A DNA stretch of 64,000 nucleotides. Origin: Bacteroidia bacterium (GTDB lineage: Bacteria > Bacteroidota > Bacteroidia > J057). The position numbers were made by a program, and so were the translations under genes. Position 1 is the first letter of the stretch. Every line of letters begins with the position of its first letter. Where the stretch lies: NCBI GenBank assembly GCA_030430575.1, contig JAUIKF010000003.1, positions 124,001 to 188,000 of the forward strand, given 5' to 3'. The notes under the pieces are model-generated. The model ran no database searches. It had not been told where the DNA came from and was given only the letters and a program-made list of their open reading frames with translations. Shown here piece by piece: positions 33,274-41,944 of this stretch.

Positions 33274-36213
33274 ATGAATCTAATAAAAACATGGGCATTG
33301 CCCCTTCTCCTATTAAGCTTTATTGGCGGCTGCAGTTCTGTCAAACAGCAAGCTGTAACGAATTCTCCATCTCCCCCTACCCCAGCGGTCATTCAGCCCG
33401 CCCCAACCAAAACTGCCCCTCCGCCCGCCAATGCGGAATCAACAGCGCCTAGTGCTACAGCCCAGGCTACGGACCCTTTTTCCTCTCCCATCCCTTTTGA
33501 CCAGGATGCTGTTATGGGCACCTTGGCTAATGGCATGCGCTACTATATTAGAAAAAATGCCCAGCCAGCCAATTATGCGGAGCTGCGATTAGCGGTAAAT
33601 GCGGGGTCTATTTTGGAAGAAGAAGACCAGCAGGGATTGGCTCACTTTGTAGAGCATATGGCATTTAATGGGACTAAAAATTTCCCTAAAAATGATCTGA
33701 TCGATTACCTGGAAAGCATAGGCGTCAAATTTGGGGCACACCTCAATGCCTACACCAGTTTTGATGAAACGGTGTATATGTTACGTCTGCCCACAGACTC
33801 CTTGCCTCAATTTGAAAAGGGCATGCAGATCATGGAAGACTGGGCCCATAATGTGGTCTTTGAAGGAGTGGAAATTGACAAAGAGCGTGGCGTCGTCATA
33901 GAAGAATGGCGACAAGGCCTCGGCGCAAGCGAGCGCATGCGTCAGCAGACATTCCCTGTCAGCTTTTACAACTCCCAGTATGCTGTTCGCTTACCGATAG
34001 GCAAACAAAGCATTTTGGAATCTTTTAAACATGAACGCCTGATCCAATTTTATAAGGATTGGTACCGTCCAGACTTGATGGCGGTGGTAGCTGTAGGCGA
34101 TTTTGATGTAGCACAAGTAGAGCAGATGATCAAGGATAAATTTGGGAAAATCCCTGCTGCCCAAAACGCGAGAGAAAGAACCCTTTATCCAGTACCCAAT
34201 CACGTAGACACCAAAATTGCTATTGCAGTAGATCCAGAAGCCACGCGCAGCTCTGTAAGCCTCGACTATAAGCGTCCTCTCAAAGCAGTGAAAACCCTCA
34301 GTGACTATCGCGAATCTCTGATTACAAGTCTTTGCAGCAGAATGCTAGATGCCCGCTTAGAAGAGCTCAAACAGCTCAAAGAACCTCCTTTTGCCTATGC
34401 CTATACCAATTATGGATCTATGGTCCGCACCAAAAATGCTTACTCATCCTATGCCATAGTTCCGACAGGAGGGCATTTGTATGCATTGGAGTCCTTGCTG
34501 GTAGAAAATGAACGTGCCGCTCGCCATGGCTTCACTGAGTCAGAACTCGAACGGGCCAAGAAACAACTCCTTACCCGCCTGGATCGCGCGGTAAAAGAGG
34601 GAGATAAGACCTCGTCAGGTCGCCTGGTATGGCGGTATGTACGCCATTTCCTTTCGGGGAGTCCTGCTATCAGCTCCCAAGATCGACTGAAGCTGGCACA
34701 GGAATTTTTGCCCAAAATCCCCCTTCGCGACGTCAATTATCGCTTCAAAACATGGATCAAAGATGACAATCGTGTGGTAGTCCTCAATGGTCCAGATAAA
34801 CCAGGGGTAGAGATGCCTACAGAAGCAGATATATGGCAATTGTTGCAAGAGGTAAAGGAAATGGACATCCAGCCTTACCGAGATGAAGTGGTACGCGCCC
34901 CCTTGATGGGTGCTCGTCCCGATGCTGGGAAAATAAAAAACACGGAAACACGCGATGACCTAGGGATTACGGAAATTACCTTCAGCAATGGTGCCCGAGT
35001 CATTTTGAAGCCTACTAACTTCAAAAATGACGAAATCAGTATGCGTGCCTCCAGCCCTGGCGGGCACTCTCTCGTAAATGACCAGCAGTATATGTCTGCA
35101 TCGATGGCCGCTCAAGTCGTCGCTAATTCGGGTCTTGGCCCTTATTCCCCCAACCAATTGGAGAAATTTCTCTCCGACAAAGTCGTTCGTCTTTCCCCTT
35201 ATATTAGCGAACTGGAAGAGGGCTTTAGAGGGAGCACTTCAGTAAAGGATCAGGAAGTGTTTTTACAAATGCTTCACCTCTACTTCACTGCCCCTCGCAA
35301 AGACAAAACAGCCTTTGATGCTACTATGGCACGGCAGCAGAGTTTTTACGAAAATTTGCTATCCAACCCTGTCTCTTACTTCAACTCCGAAGTTTCGAAG
35401 ACGATTTACGGTGACCATCCAAGACGTGGCTACCCTACCCTAGAGCGATTAGGCCAGGTAGATTATGAAACAGCTCATCGCATCTTTAGGCATCGTTTTG
35501 GAGACATAAGTGATTTCACCTTTATTTTTGTGGGAAATATCGAAGTAGAGCCTTTCATGGAAATGCTGGCTTCTTATGTGGGCAGTATCCCGCCCAAAAA
35601 CCGAAAAGAAACCTGGAAGGATGTAGGTGCCGACATCAAACGTGGCATTATTGATCGCACGATCAAAAAGGGGAAAGAGCCCAAAAGTGCTGTCCGAATG
35701 TTATTTTCGGGGGACTTTGAGTGGGACCTCGACAACCGATATGACATGATGTCGATGGTCCAGGTACTTCGCATCATGCTGCGCGAATCCATGCGCGAAG
35801 AGAAAGGGGGCGTATATGGCGTCAGGGCATCTGCTAGTCCTAGACGAAATCCAAAAGAGACCTATTCCATTTCCATTTCCTTCCAGTGTGCGCCTGAGAA
35901 TGCGGAAGAACTGATCAATACAGCGATGAAGGACATTGAGAATCTCCAGAAAGAAGGGCCTTCCGACAAAAACCTAAAAAAGGTTCAAGAGACACAACGC
36001 AAAGACATAGAGGTAGGCATGGAACAAAACAGTTATTGGCTCAGCCGACTGGGCTTTTATTATGGCAATGGGCTAGATCCTAGCCTGATGAAAGAGACTG
36101 TGGGTCGTATTGATAGCCTGACAGCAAAACGTGTTCAGGAAGCGGCCAAGCGCTATTTCGGAAAAGATAATTATATCAAAGTAGTCTTATACCCTGAAGG
36201 AGAGGGAGATTAA
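33274..36213 (+). CDS. M16-family (insulinase-like) zinc peptidase lipoprotein
   Basis: 979 residues with a lipoprotein signal (IGGCSS) and a Pro-rich linker. The inverted zinc motif is HFVEH (His124, Glu127, His128) with a downstream ligand/helper pair Glu204 and Glu211 (ERGVVIEEW). Four M16 lobes are visible, with a second half starting near FSNGARVILKPTNFKNDEI that lacks zinc residues, as is usual in this family. Members cut peptides in the periplasm; long single-chain forms like this are common in Bacteroidota. It follows the unknown lipoprotein gene and ends before a terminator shared with nfu. Confidence 0.93.
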   Translation: MNLIKTWALPLLLLSFIGGCSSVKQQAVTNSPSPPTPAVIQPAPTKTAPPPANAESTAPSATAQATDPFSSPIPFDQDAVMGTLANGMRYYIRKNAQPANYAELRLAVNAGSILEEEDQQGLAHFVEHMAFNGTKNFPKNDLIDYLESIGVKFGAHLNAYTSFDETVYMLRLPTDSLPQFEKGMQIMEDWAHNVVFEGVEIDKERGVVIEEWRQGLGASERMRQQTFPVSFYNSQYAVRLPIGKQSILESFKHERLIQFYKDWYRPDLMAVVAVGDFDVAQVEQMIKDKFGKIPAAQNARERTLYPVPNHVDTKIAIAVDPEATRSSVSLDYKRPLKAVKTLSDYRESLITSLCSRMLDARLEELKQLKEPPFAYAYTNYGSMVRTKNAYSSYAIVPTGGHLYALESLLVENERAARHGFTESELERAKKQLLTRLDRAVKEGDKTSSGRLVWRYVRHFLSGSPAISSQDRLKLAQEFLPKIPLRDVNYRFKTWIKDDNRVVVLNGPDKPGVEMPTEADIWQLLQEVKEMDIQPYRDEVVRAPLMGARPDAGKIKNTETRDDLGITEITFSNGARVILKPTNFKNDEISMRASSPGGHSLVNDQQYMSASMAAQVVANSGLGPYSPNQLEKFLSDKVVRLSPYISELEEGFRGSTSVKDQEVFLQMLHLYFTAPRKDKTAFDATMARQQSFYENLLSNPVSYFNSEVSKTIYGDHPRRGYPTLERLGQVDYETAHRIFRHRFGDISDFTFIFVGNIEVEPFMEMLASYVGSIPPKNRKETWKDVGADIKRGIIDRTIKKGKEPKSAVRMLFSGDFEWDLDNRYDMMSMVQVLRIMLRESMREEKGGVYGVRASASPRRNPKETYSISISFQCAPENAEELINTAMKDIENLQKEGPSDKNLKKVQETQRKDIEVGMEQNSYWLSRLGFYYGNGLDPSLMKETVGRIDSLTAKRVQEAAKRYFGKDNYIKVVLYPEGEGD

Positions 36214-36235
36214 CAGGTAAATGAAGAATAAAGAT

Positions 36236-36270
36236 AGAAAAAGGGTTTCTGGACTGGTCCAGAAACCCTT
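36236..36270 (-). terminator. Terminator between the M16 gene and nfu
   Basis: Perfect 14-bp stem AAGGGTTTCTGGAC / GTCCAGAAACCCTT (36241-36270) with almost no loop. The T-run follows only on the minus strand, so it mainly ends nfu. Confidence 0.82.
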
Positions 36271-36294
36271 AGCTTTAAGCGAGAAGCTCCTCTT

Positions 36295-36846
36295 CTAGAC
36301 AGCTACTACACGCTCTACTTCAGGAACCATGCGAGTCAGGAGGTTTTCAATTCCTCCTTTTAGGGTAACGACTGCAGAAGGGCACCCTGAACAACTGCCT
36401 TGAAGCTTTAGTTGAACAGTACCTGCTTCAAAGCCTTGATAGACAATATCTCCTCCATCCATCGCTACCGCAGGCCGTACATGACTCTCGATCAACTCTT
36501 TGATCTTCTTGACCACGTCGTCATCATCTTCAATGGCCGGCGGGGTAATATCCGCCAATGCGCCCGTAAGAATAGGCTGGTCACTGGCCAAATATCCTTT
36601 GAGGAAATCCTTCACAACAGGAATAATCGCCTCCCACTGAAAGGCTTCTCCTTTGGTAATGGTGATGAAATTTTTCCCAAAAAAGACCCCTTCTACAAAT
36701 CTAAAATTGAAGAGTTTTTGGGCCAATGGAGATTCATCTGTCGTACTTTCATCAGGAAAGTCAGCAGAGCCATGAGGGATGATTACCCGATCGACGACGA
36801 ACTTCAGCGAAGCTGGATTGGGCGTAATTTCTGTATAGATCATCAT
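36295..36846 (-). CDS. nfu: Nfu-type iron-sulfur cluster carrier
   Basis: 183 residues. N-terminal Nfu_N domain (IYTEITPNPASLKFVVDRVIIP ... LFNFRFVEGVFFGKNFITITK), then the NifU C-terminal domain. The cluster-binding CxxC is in GSCSGCPSAVVTLKGGIENLL (Cys152, Cys155), preceded by VRPAVAMDGGDIV. Nfu proteins bind a [4Fe-4S] cluster between two subunits and deliver it to target enzymes in the cytoplasm. The start could be either of the two first Met codons. The leader is a run of ATTGATT/ATTAATT repeats without a Shine-Dalgarno. Confidence 0.93.
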   Translation of the reverse strand: MMIYTEITPNPASLKFVVDRVIIPHGSADFPDESTTDESPLAQKLFNFRFVEGVFFGKNFITITKGEAFQWEAIIPVVKDFLKGYLASDQPILTGALADITPPAIEDDDDVVKKIKELIESHVRPAVAMDGGDIVYQGFEAGTVQLKLQGSCSGCPSAVVTLKGGIENLLTRMVPEVERVVAV

Positions 36847-36919
36847 GAGAATTGATTGATTATTAATTGATTAATTGATTGATTGCCTTTTGAAGCCATA
36901 CAACTTCATTTAGGAAGTA

Positions 36920-38419
36920 TTGTTATCAATCTTGTGCTTGAATTTGAACTCGAACCTAAATTTTATAATCAGTAGGCGTAGGGTCTTTATCTTACTAGCT
37001 GCGAAGCTACTACTATTCCTTTTCTTTGCCAACGAACTATCACACCTGTCTACTGCCGAAGTCACTGGCAGCCTCTTCCGCGTCTACGACGATACCAAGT
37101 CCTATTACCAACCCATAGTTCACCTTGTTGACGGAAACGGCTATAGCCGCGATGGGTTTGCGCATCTTGGTGAACCTGATATTGTGCCCTTTGCAGGTCG
37201 ATTGCCAGGCATTCTTCCTCTTTTTGCGCCATTATATGCCTTATTTGGCCATACGACTGCATGCCAATTGATGGTTTTCCTCCAATTCATCATAGGAAGT
37301 CTTTCCATATATGTATTGGGGTTAATTGCGTATAGGCTATTCCAAGACAAGGCTTTGGCTTTGTGGGCTATGGGCTTATATTTGGTTAGCTATCAAGTCC
37401 ATATCTATGAACATGCAGGGGCTACGGAGAGCTTAAGCATTGCATTCACCATTTTTTCGATCTACAGTTTTTTAGCATTTAGGGATAAAAAAAAGGGTTA
37501 TTTTCTCCTTCTGGCAGGCTTCTTTTTTGCCTGGTCAGTGGCCTTGCGTCCGATTATGGGAAGCTTTGGGTTTGTTTGGATGTGGATTTTGTGGAAGTCC
37601 CCCACTAAAAAGATGATAGTACGACATATGTTCTATTTCTGGGCGCCATTGGCTTTACTACTCCTTTCCTGGAATCTTCGCAATTACCTCACCATGGATC
37701 GGATAATCCTGTTAGAAGACCAATGGGAAATCTCCTACCCCCATGAGCCAGAATATGGCCCTGATGGGATGGCGATTCGTCAGCTCATCCGCACCTGGGG
37801 AGGGGACATGCTCTATTGGACAGATGGCTCAATGGGTAATATTCTAATGGGACCTAAGCCCACAAAAACGGTCAAAGATGGTTTACCCCAGCGCATTTAT
37901 ACCCCTGACTATCAGGCAGATTCCATCATTTTGCTCAGGCAATATTATATGGCAGCAAATGACCCCAGCCTTTCTGATTCCTTGCGCATACTCTCAGAGG
38001 TGCGTGCTACGGAAATGGCGCATCGCTTTCAAAAGTCTTATCAACAGCATAAGCCCGTCGATGCCTATCTAGGTGCCAGAATCCGGCTGATAGGCAAACT
38101 GATTTTTGGCAGGGTTCGTCATGACTTACCTTTCCCATTTCAACCCAATATCAAGCCTTATCAATACTTGATCAAAGCAAGTTTAATTCTCTTGCATTAT
38201 GTGTTGATAGTCGTCGGGTTGGCAGGATTAGTAGTAGGATTTATTCGATTAAAGGGCCTAGCGCGCCTTTTGGCGTGCATGCCTTTGTTGATGATCCTGG
38301 TTCTAGGAGCAGGACTGGGAATGATTGAAGAACGGTATACGCTTCCGTTATACCCCTTTCTGATCATCTATGGATTATGGCTGATGAGGATGACTTTACT
38401 CCACTTCGCTCCCAAATAG
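36920..38419 (+). CDS. GT-C-fold membrane glycosyltransferase (ArnT/PMT-like)
   Basis: Up to 499 residues with about ten membrane helices. The first periplasmic loop holds DDTKSYYQPIVHLVDGNGYSRDG, with acidic residues where GT-C enzymes bind the lipid-sugar donor. The sequence GRLPGILPLFAPLYALFG and repeated helices fit the ArnT/PMT-like superfamily, which moves a sugar from a polyprenyl-phosphate donor onto a periplasmic acceptor. The start is uncertain: no ATG exists in frame, and the first 15 codons from TTG 36920 are TTGAAT/TTGAAC repeat. Translation may start at any of four TTG codons (36920, 36932, 36938, 36944). It precedes the copper-type cluster, but a shared job is not evident. Confidence 0.72.
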   Translation: MLSILCLNLNSNLNFIISRRRVFILLAAKLLLFLFFANELSHLSTAEVTGSLFRVYDDTKSYYQPIVHLVDGNGYSRDGFAHLGEPDIVPFAGRLPGILPLFAPLYALFGHTTACQLMVFLQFIIGSLSIYVLGLIAYRLFQDKALALWAMGLYLVSYQVHIYEHAGATESLSIAFTIFSIYSFLAFRDKKKGYFLLLAGFFFAWSVALRPIMGSFGFVWMWILWKSPTKKMIVRHMFYFWAPLALLLLSWNLRNYLTMDRIILLEDQWEISYPHEPEYGPDGMAIRQLIRTWGGDMLYWTDGSMGNILMGPKPTKTVKDGLPQRIYTPDYQADSIILLRQYYMAANDPSLSDSLRILSEVRATEMAHRFQKSYQQHKPVDAYLGARIRLIGKLIFGRVRHDLPFPFQPNIKPYQYLIKASLILLHYVLIVVGLAGLVVGFIRLKGLARLLACMPLLMILVLGAGLGMIEERYTLPLYPFLIIYGLWLMRMTLLHFAPK

Positions 38420-38440
38420 AGGCATTTGGAGAAACATCCA

Positions 38441-38471
38441 TTTGAGGAGCTGGTTAAATTTGGTAGTTTTG
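38441..38471 (+). promoter_or_regulatory. Bacteroidota-type promoter of the copper-type cluster
   Basis: TTTG (38441-38444), 19 bases, TAGTTTTG (38464-38471). This is an exact match to TTTG-N19-TAnnTTTG. The ATG at 38483 is 11 bases on, implying a very short leader. Confidence 0.6.
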
Positions 38472-38482
38472 GTAATACATTT

Positions 38483-38863
38483 ATGGCAAAACAGATCTCC
38501 ATTATCATCCTTCTGACTGTCTACCTGACTGGGCTGATGAGGACATTTGTGCCGTATCTGGACTATATGCTAAATAAGGAGTACATCGTGACGGAGTTGT
38601 GTGTCAATAAGGACAAACCCGAAATGGAGTGTAATGGCATGTGCTACCTGATGACTCAGGTAGAAGAAACACAAAGCCCTGCGGAGTCCCCTGACTGCCC
38701 CGCACCTCCAGTTGCGGAAGAATTAGAATTGCCCGTATCTTTTCTGAGTTCATTTCCTCAACCCACACTTTTACTCTTACAACCTTCCGCCAACAGCCTT
38801 CAAAACGAAAGCCTTATGACCCAATGGGTCTATGTGCCGCCTAGTCCCCCTCCCCGATCGTGA
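38483..38863 (+). CDS. Small Cys-motif membrane protein
   Basis: 126 residues from ATG 38483; an upstream TTG at 38426 would add 19 non-conserved codons. One N-terminal membrane helix (ISIIILLTVYLTGLM), then PYLDYMLNKEYIVTELCVNKDKPEMECNGMCYL. The pattern C-x-NK-x(2)-P-x(3)-C-x-G-x-C-x-L (Cys40, Cys50, Cys54) is typical of a small uncharacterised Bacteroidota family found beside MbnP genes, as here; this association is from memory. The tail is Pro-rich. Thiols suggest metal, probably copper, binding in the periplasm. First gene of a five-gene same-strand cluster. Confidence 0.75.
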   Translation: MAKQISIIILLTVYLTGLMRTFVPYLDYMLNKEYIVTELCVNKDKPEMECNGMCYLMTQVEETQSPAESPDCPAPPVAEELELPVSFLSSFPQPTLLLLQPSANSLQNESLMTQWVYVPPSPPPRS

Positions 38864-38902
38864 ATAAGCTATCCCTGTTTTTTCACTTTTAATCAAACCC
38901 AT

Positions 38903-39802
38903 ATGAAAACCAAAGCAATTGTGATTTTCACAATTTGCGGGTGGTTATTGGCGAGTTCTGCTGCTGCATGTGATGTATGTGGCTGTTCTTCCTCTGGCAA
39001 TCTCATGGTTGGGATGCCAGGCCACCAAAGCAATTTTGTGGGGATCGGCTGGAAATACCTGTCTTTCAGCGCTTGGGACTTAGATGGCAATCAAGCTGAT
39101 GATGGCTTTATGCAATGGGACCTTCGTGGTCGCTTTGCCCTAAGCAAGCGCTTTCAACTTCAGGCCAGTATCCCTTATAACCTCAGCATGAGGACTTTTG
39201 AAGGAACCCAAAGTCAATTGGGCGGCATGGGCGACGCCATGCTCCTCGGGAGTTGGAACGCTATAGAGACTGTCCCTGACAGCCTTCATAAGGCCAAACA
39301 CCTTCTTACTATAGGTAGTGGCCTAAAACTACCAACTGGCAGATTTGCTGTAGATGGAAAAAGCCTTCCTTTGCCTGCCAACTTTCAGTTGGGTACGGGA
39401 AGTTATGATGTCGTCTTTCTCCTCAATTATCGCTACCAACTGGATAAGTGGGGATTCAACCTCGCTGCCAATGGTCGCTTAAATTCTGTAAACCCCCACG
39501 CCTACCAGTTTGGGGACCAACTAGGTGCTCAAGTATTTGCGTTTCGCTGGTTTGAAGTTGGGAAAGTGGCGCTTATGCCCTATGCAGGGGGCTATGCAGA
39601 ATTCATAGAAGCAGATAAGCGAAAAGGGATTTACCAGTATGGTACGGGGGGGAAAGGGCTATATGCCCTTGCAGGGCTAGAAGCCTTTGCGGGAGATTTT
39701 GCCATAGGGGTATCACTACAAAATCCTGTCTTTCAATCGTATACGTCACAAAATATCGAGGCCAATATGCGGTTGTCAGGCACGGTGAGCTATTTATTCT
39801 AA
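38903..39802 (+). CDS. Predicted outer-membrane barrel with N-terminal CDVCGC motif
   Basis: 299 residues. The signal peptide ends AAA before CDVCGCSSSG (Cys23, Cys26, Cys28), so three cysteines lie at or near the mature N-terminus, a plausible soft-metal site. The rest looks like a beta-barrel: amphipathic strands (NFVGIGWKYLSFSAWD, FMQWDLRGRFAL, RFQLQASIPYNLSMR) and a final aromatic residue (GTVSYLF). It fits the transporter-like barrels encoded with MbnP proteins in Bacteroidota. Its neighbours are a Cys-motif membrane protein and a DUF4625 lipoprotein. Function is inferred from context only. Confidence 0.75.
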   Translation: MKTKAIVIFTICGWLLASSAAACDVCGCSSSGNLMVGMPGHQSNFVGIGWKYLSFSAWDLDGNQADDGFMQWDLRGRFALSKRFQLQASIPYNLSMRTFEGTQSQLGGMGDAMLLGSWNAIETVPDSLHKAKHLLTIGSGLKLPTGRFAVDGKSLPLPANFQLGTGSYDVVFLLNYRYQLDKWGFNLAANGRLNSVNPHAYQFGDQLGAQVFAFRWFEVGKVALMPYAGGYAEFIEADKRKGIYQYGTGGKGLYALAGLEAFAGDFAIGVSLQNPVFQSYTSQNIEANMRLSGTVSYLF

Positions 39803-39812
39803 TTTTTCAACA

Positions 39813-40214
39813 ATGTCCTCTATGCGATTATCTTTGTTGCTAACAATGAGTATCTTGGGGATTTTAGGGATATCCTGTGACAATGACGGAATAGACCCCC
39901 ATGATAAAGAACCTCCTGTGATAATTTTTTTGACCCCTCAAGCGGGTCAGGAGTTTTCCTCAGGACAAACCATCAACATACAATTTACTTTAACAGAAAA
40001 TGATAACCTTCACAGTTTCACGTATCACATCCAAAATCAGGTAACCCTTGAAATCATGGATGCTGAGACACGCCATATTCATGGAGAATCTGTGGAATTG
40101 CTTTTTCCTTTTGATCCCATCGCCAATGAACCTACAGCATATCAGGTGACAGTTTCGGCGTCAGATCATCATGGAAATACTGATTCAACGGCCGTAGAAT
40201 TTACTGTAAAATAG
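39813..40214 (+). CDS. DUF4625-like lipoprotein
   Basis: 133 residues with a lipoprotein signal (LLLTMSILGILGISC) and an Ig-like beta domain: KEPPVIIFLTPQAGQEFSSGQTINIQFTLTENDNLHSFTYHI and a C-terminal YQVTVSASDHHGNTDSTAVEFTV strand. This matches the DUF4625 pattern. Histidines (HSFTYH, HIHGES, DHHGN) may bind metal, in line with the MbnP neighbours. It is 10 bases after the barrel gene and probably in the same transcript. Function unknown. Confidence 0.75.
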   Translation: MSSMRLSLLLTMSILGILGISCDNDGIDPHDKEPPVIIFLTPQAGQEFSSGQTINIQFTLTENDNLHSFTYHIQNQVTLEIMDAETRHIHGESVELLFPFDPIANEPTAYQVTVSASDHHGNTDSTAVEFTVK

Positions 40215-40253
40215 TCATCCTCATGGCATTTGGCCTTCTTTTTTAACAATTAT

Positions 40254-40264
40254 TCGTTACCCTA
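40254..40264 (+). promoter_or_regulatory. Leader motif shared with the second MbnP gene
   Basis: TCGTTACCCTA, 19 bases before the first MbnP ATG; the identical 11-mer precedes the second copy at 41110-41120. Confidence 0.35.
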
Positions 40265-40283
40265 ATTAGAAAAAAACAATCAA

Positions 40284-41081
40284 ATGAAAACTACAATTAA
40301 ACTAGCCCTCATAAGCCTAACCCTTTTCGCCCTTTTTACTACTGGATGTAAAGAAAAAGGCTGTACCGACCCTTTTGCTGTCAACTATGATATTGAAGCG
40401 GAAGAAGATGATGAGTCCTGCATCTACCCTGAATTGACCCTGCATCTTCACCAGATGGTTGGAGATCAAGATTTGACCATTGATCAGGAATATACAGTGG
40501 ATGGCACCAAAATATCTTTTTCTCTTTTTCAGTACTACATTTCAGGCATCCAAATCATGGATGATGCGGGTGCTGGATACGGAATCGATGATGTCTACCT
40601 ACTCGGCAAGACAGATAAAATGCATTACCCCATTGGAACTATCCGGAGCGGTCATGCCCACATGCTTCGCTTCAATGTAGGCATTGATGCTGCCACGAAT
40701 GCCCAGTCTGAAGCAGACTTTGCTGCATGGGATGCTGACCACCCACTTGCAGCTCAAACGCCGAGCATGCACTGGAATTGGAACCTAGGCTACATTTTCT
40801 TCAAGGTTGAAGGAAAGGTTGATAGCAATGGTGATGGCGTACTCAACCAGAACTTTATCTTCCATGTAGGAACTGACAACATGCTTCGCGAAACCACTGT
40901 CATGGTTCATAAGGATATTGCTTCTGCTGATGAAGCCATTCACCTAAAAGTGGACCTTGCCAAGGTAGTCGAAAACATCGATTTCTCTATTGACACAAAT
41001 TGGGATACCCATACAGGTAATAACCCAGAACTAGCGAAGAAACTGGCAGACAACCTGGCAGATGCATTTAGTAAAAACTAG
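40284..41081 (+). CDS. MbnP-family copper-type lipoprotein, copy 1
   Basis: 265 residues. Lipoprotein signal to Cys22, then a CTDPFAVNYDIEAEEDDESC motif and the MbnP domain. Candidate ligands are His124 and His126 (GHAH), His153, the MHWNWNLGY stretch (His163, Trp164, Trp166), His194 and His209. In the related MopE/CorA proteins His residues and an oxidised Trp bind Cu(I), so copper handling in the periplasm is likely; direct evidence here is only the sequence. It is the fourth gene of the cluster, and a tandem paralogue follows. Confidence 0.85.
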   Translation: MKTTIKLALISLTLFALFTTGCKEKGCTDPFAVNYDIEAEEDDESCIYPELTLHLHQMVGDQDLTIDQEYTVDGTKISFSLFQYYISGIQIMDDAGAGYGIDDVYLLGKTDKMHYPIGTIRSGHAHMLRFNVGIDAATNAQSEADFAAWDADHPLAAQTPSMHWNWNLGYIFFKVEGKVDSNGDGVLNQNFIFHVGTDNMLRETTVMVHKDIASADEAIHLKVDLAKVVENIDFSIDTNWDTHTGNNPELAKKLADNLADAFSKN

Positions 41082-41109
41082 AAATCTTTAATCAAAATTG
41101 GCAGCTGGA

Positions 41110-41120
41110 TCGTTACCCTA
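41110..41120 (+). promoter_or_regulatory. Leader motif shared with the first MbnP gene
   Basis: TCGTTACCCTA, 22 bases before the second MbnP ATG, identical to 40254-40264. Either a shared operator/promoter element or a relic of the gene duplication. Confidence 0.35.
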
Positions 41121-41142
41121 CAAGACCTAATTCCTAAATCAC

Positions 41143-41943
41143 ATGTTAATGAAAAACACCATCAATGTAATTCTTATCACTTTCGCCCTTTTTCTCAGTC
41201 TCTTGACTAGCTGTACTGAAAAGGGGTGTACCGATCCTTATGCTGCCAATTTTGATTTTAATGCTGAAAAAGATGACGGCACTTGTATCCGTCCTACCCT
41301 GACCCTTGATTTTCAACAAAAGCTGGGGGAAGAAGATTTTGCAATAGGCCAGGAGTATCTCTTTGGAAAAGATAGTTCCAGCATCACATTTACCTTATTT
41401 CAATTTTATCTTTCTGGTTTTATGATCAGGGATATTGATGGGCTAGGATATGGACTAGACGATGTGTATTTACTGGTAAAATCAGAACGCCCTCAAAATA
41501 ATGTGGGGAGCATTCGTGCTGGGCGTGCCCGGACCCTCCACTTCAACCTAGGCATAGATCCTGCTACTAATTCGGTGGATAGCCTTACTTTTGCCCTATG
41601 GCCCCCCAACCATCCATTGGGTCTGCAAACCCCCAGTATGTATGGTCCTTCTGGGTATATCTTTTTTAAGATTGAAGGGACGATAGATTTTGATAAAGAC
41701 GGAATTCCAGATCAAGATTTTATTTATCATGTAGGGACTAATGATATGTTGAGATCGATCACGTTGATTCCCAATAAGAATATTGTGGCATTAGATGAAA
41801 CGTTTCTCATTAATGTCGATATGGCTAAGATTCTTGAGGGAATTAACTTCACCTCATCTGCTCACTGGAGTACTGATTTGACCAGTAATCCTTCCCTTTC
41901 CAAAAAGCTGGCAGATAATTTTTCGAACGCTTTCAGTATGTAA
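41143..41943 (+). CDS. MbnP-family lipoprotein, copy 2, with lost metal ligands
   Basis: 266 residues, clearly paralogous to the gene before ([50 protein letters not shown]). Most candidate metal residues are changed: GHAH is GRAR (128-130), MHWNWN is MYGPS (166-170), and the later HKDI is NKNI. His157 and His196 remain. It therefore probably does not bind copper in the same way and may be a structural partner or a diverging copy. The start is Met1 or Met3. The stop is separated from mnmA by one base. Confidence 0.83.
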   Translation: MLMKNTINVILITFALFLSLLTSCTEKGCTDPYAANFDFNAEKDDGTCIRPTLTLDFQQKLGEEDFAIGQEYLFGKDSSSITFTLFQFYLSGFMIRDIDGLGYGLDDVYLLVKSERPQNNVGSIRAGRARTLHFNLGIDPATNSVDSLTFALWPPNHPLGLQTPSMYGPSGYIFFKIEGTIDFDKDGIPDQDFIYHVGTNDMLRSITLIPNKNIVALDETFLINVDMAKILEGINFTSSAHWSTDLTSNPSLSKKLADNFSNAFSM

Positions 41944-41944
41944 T

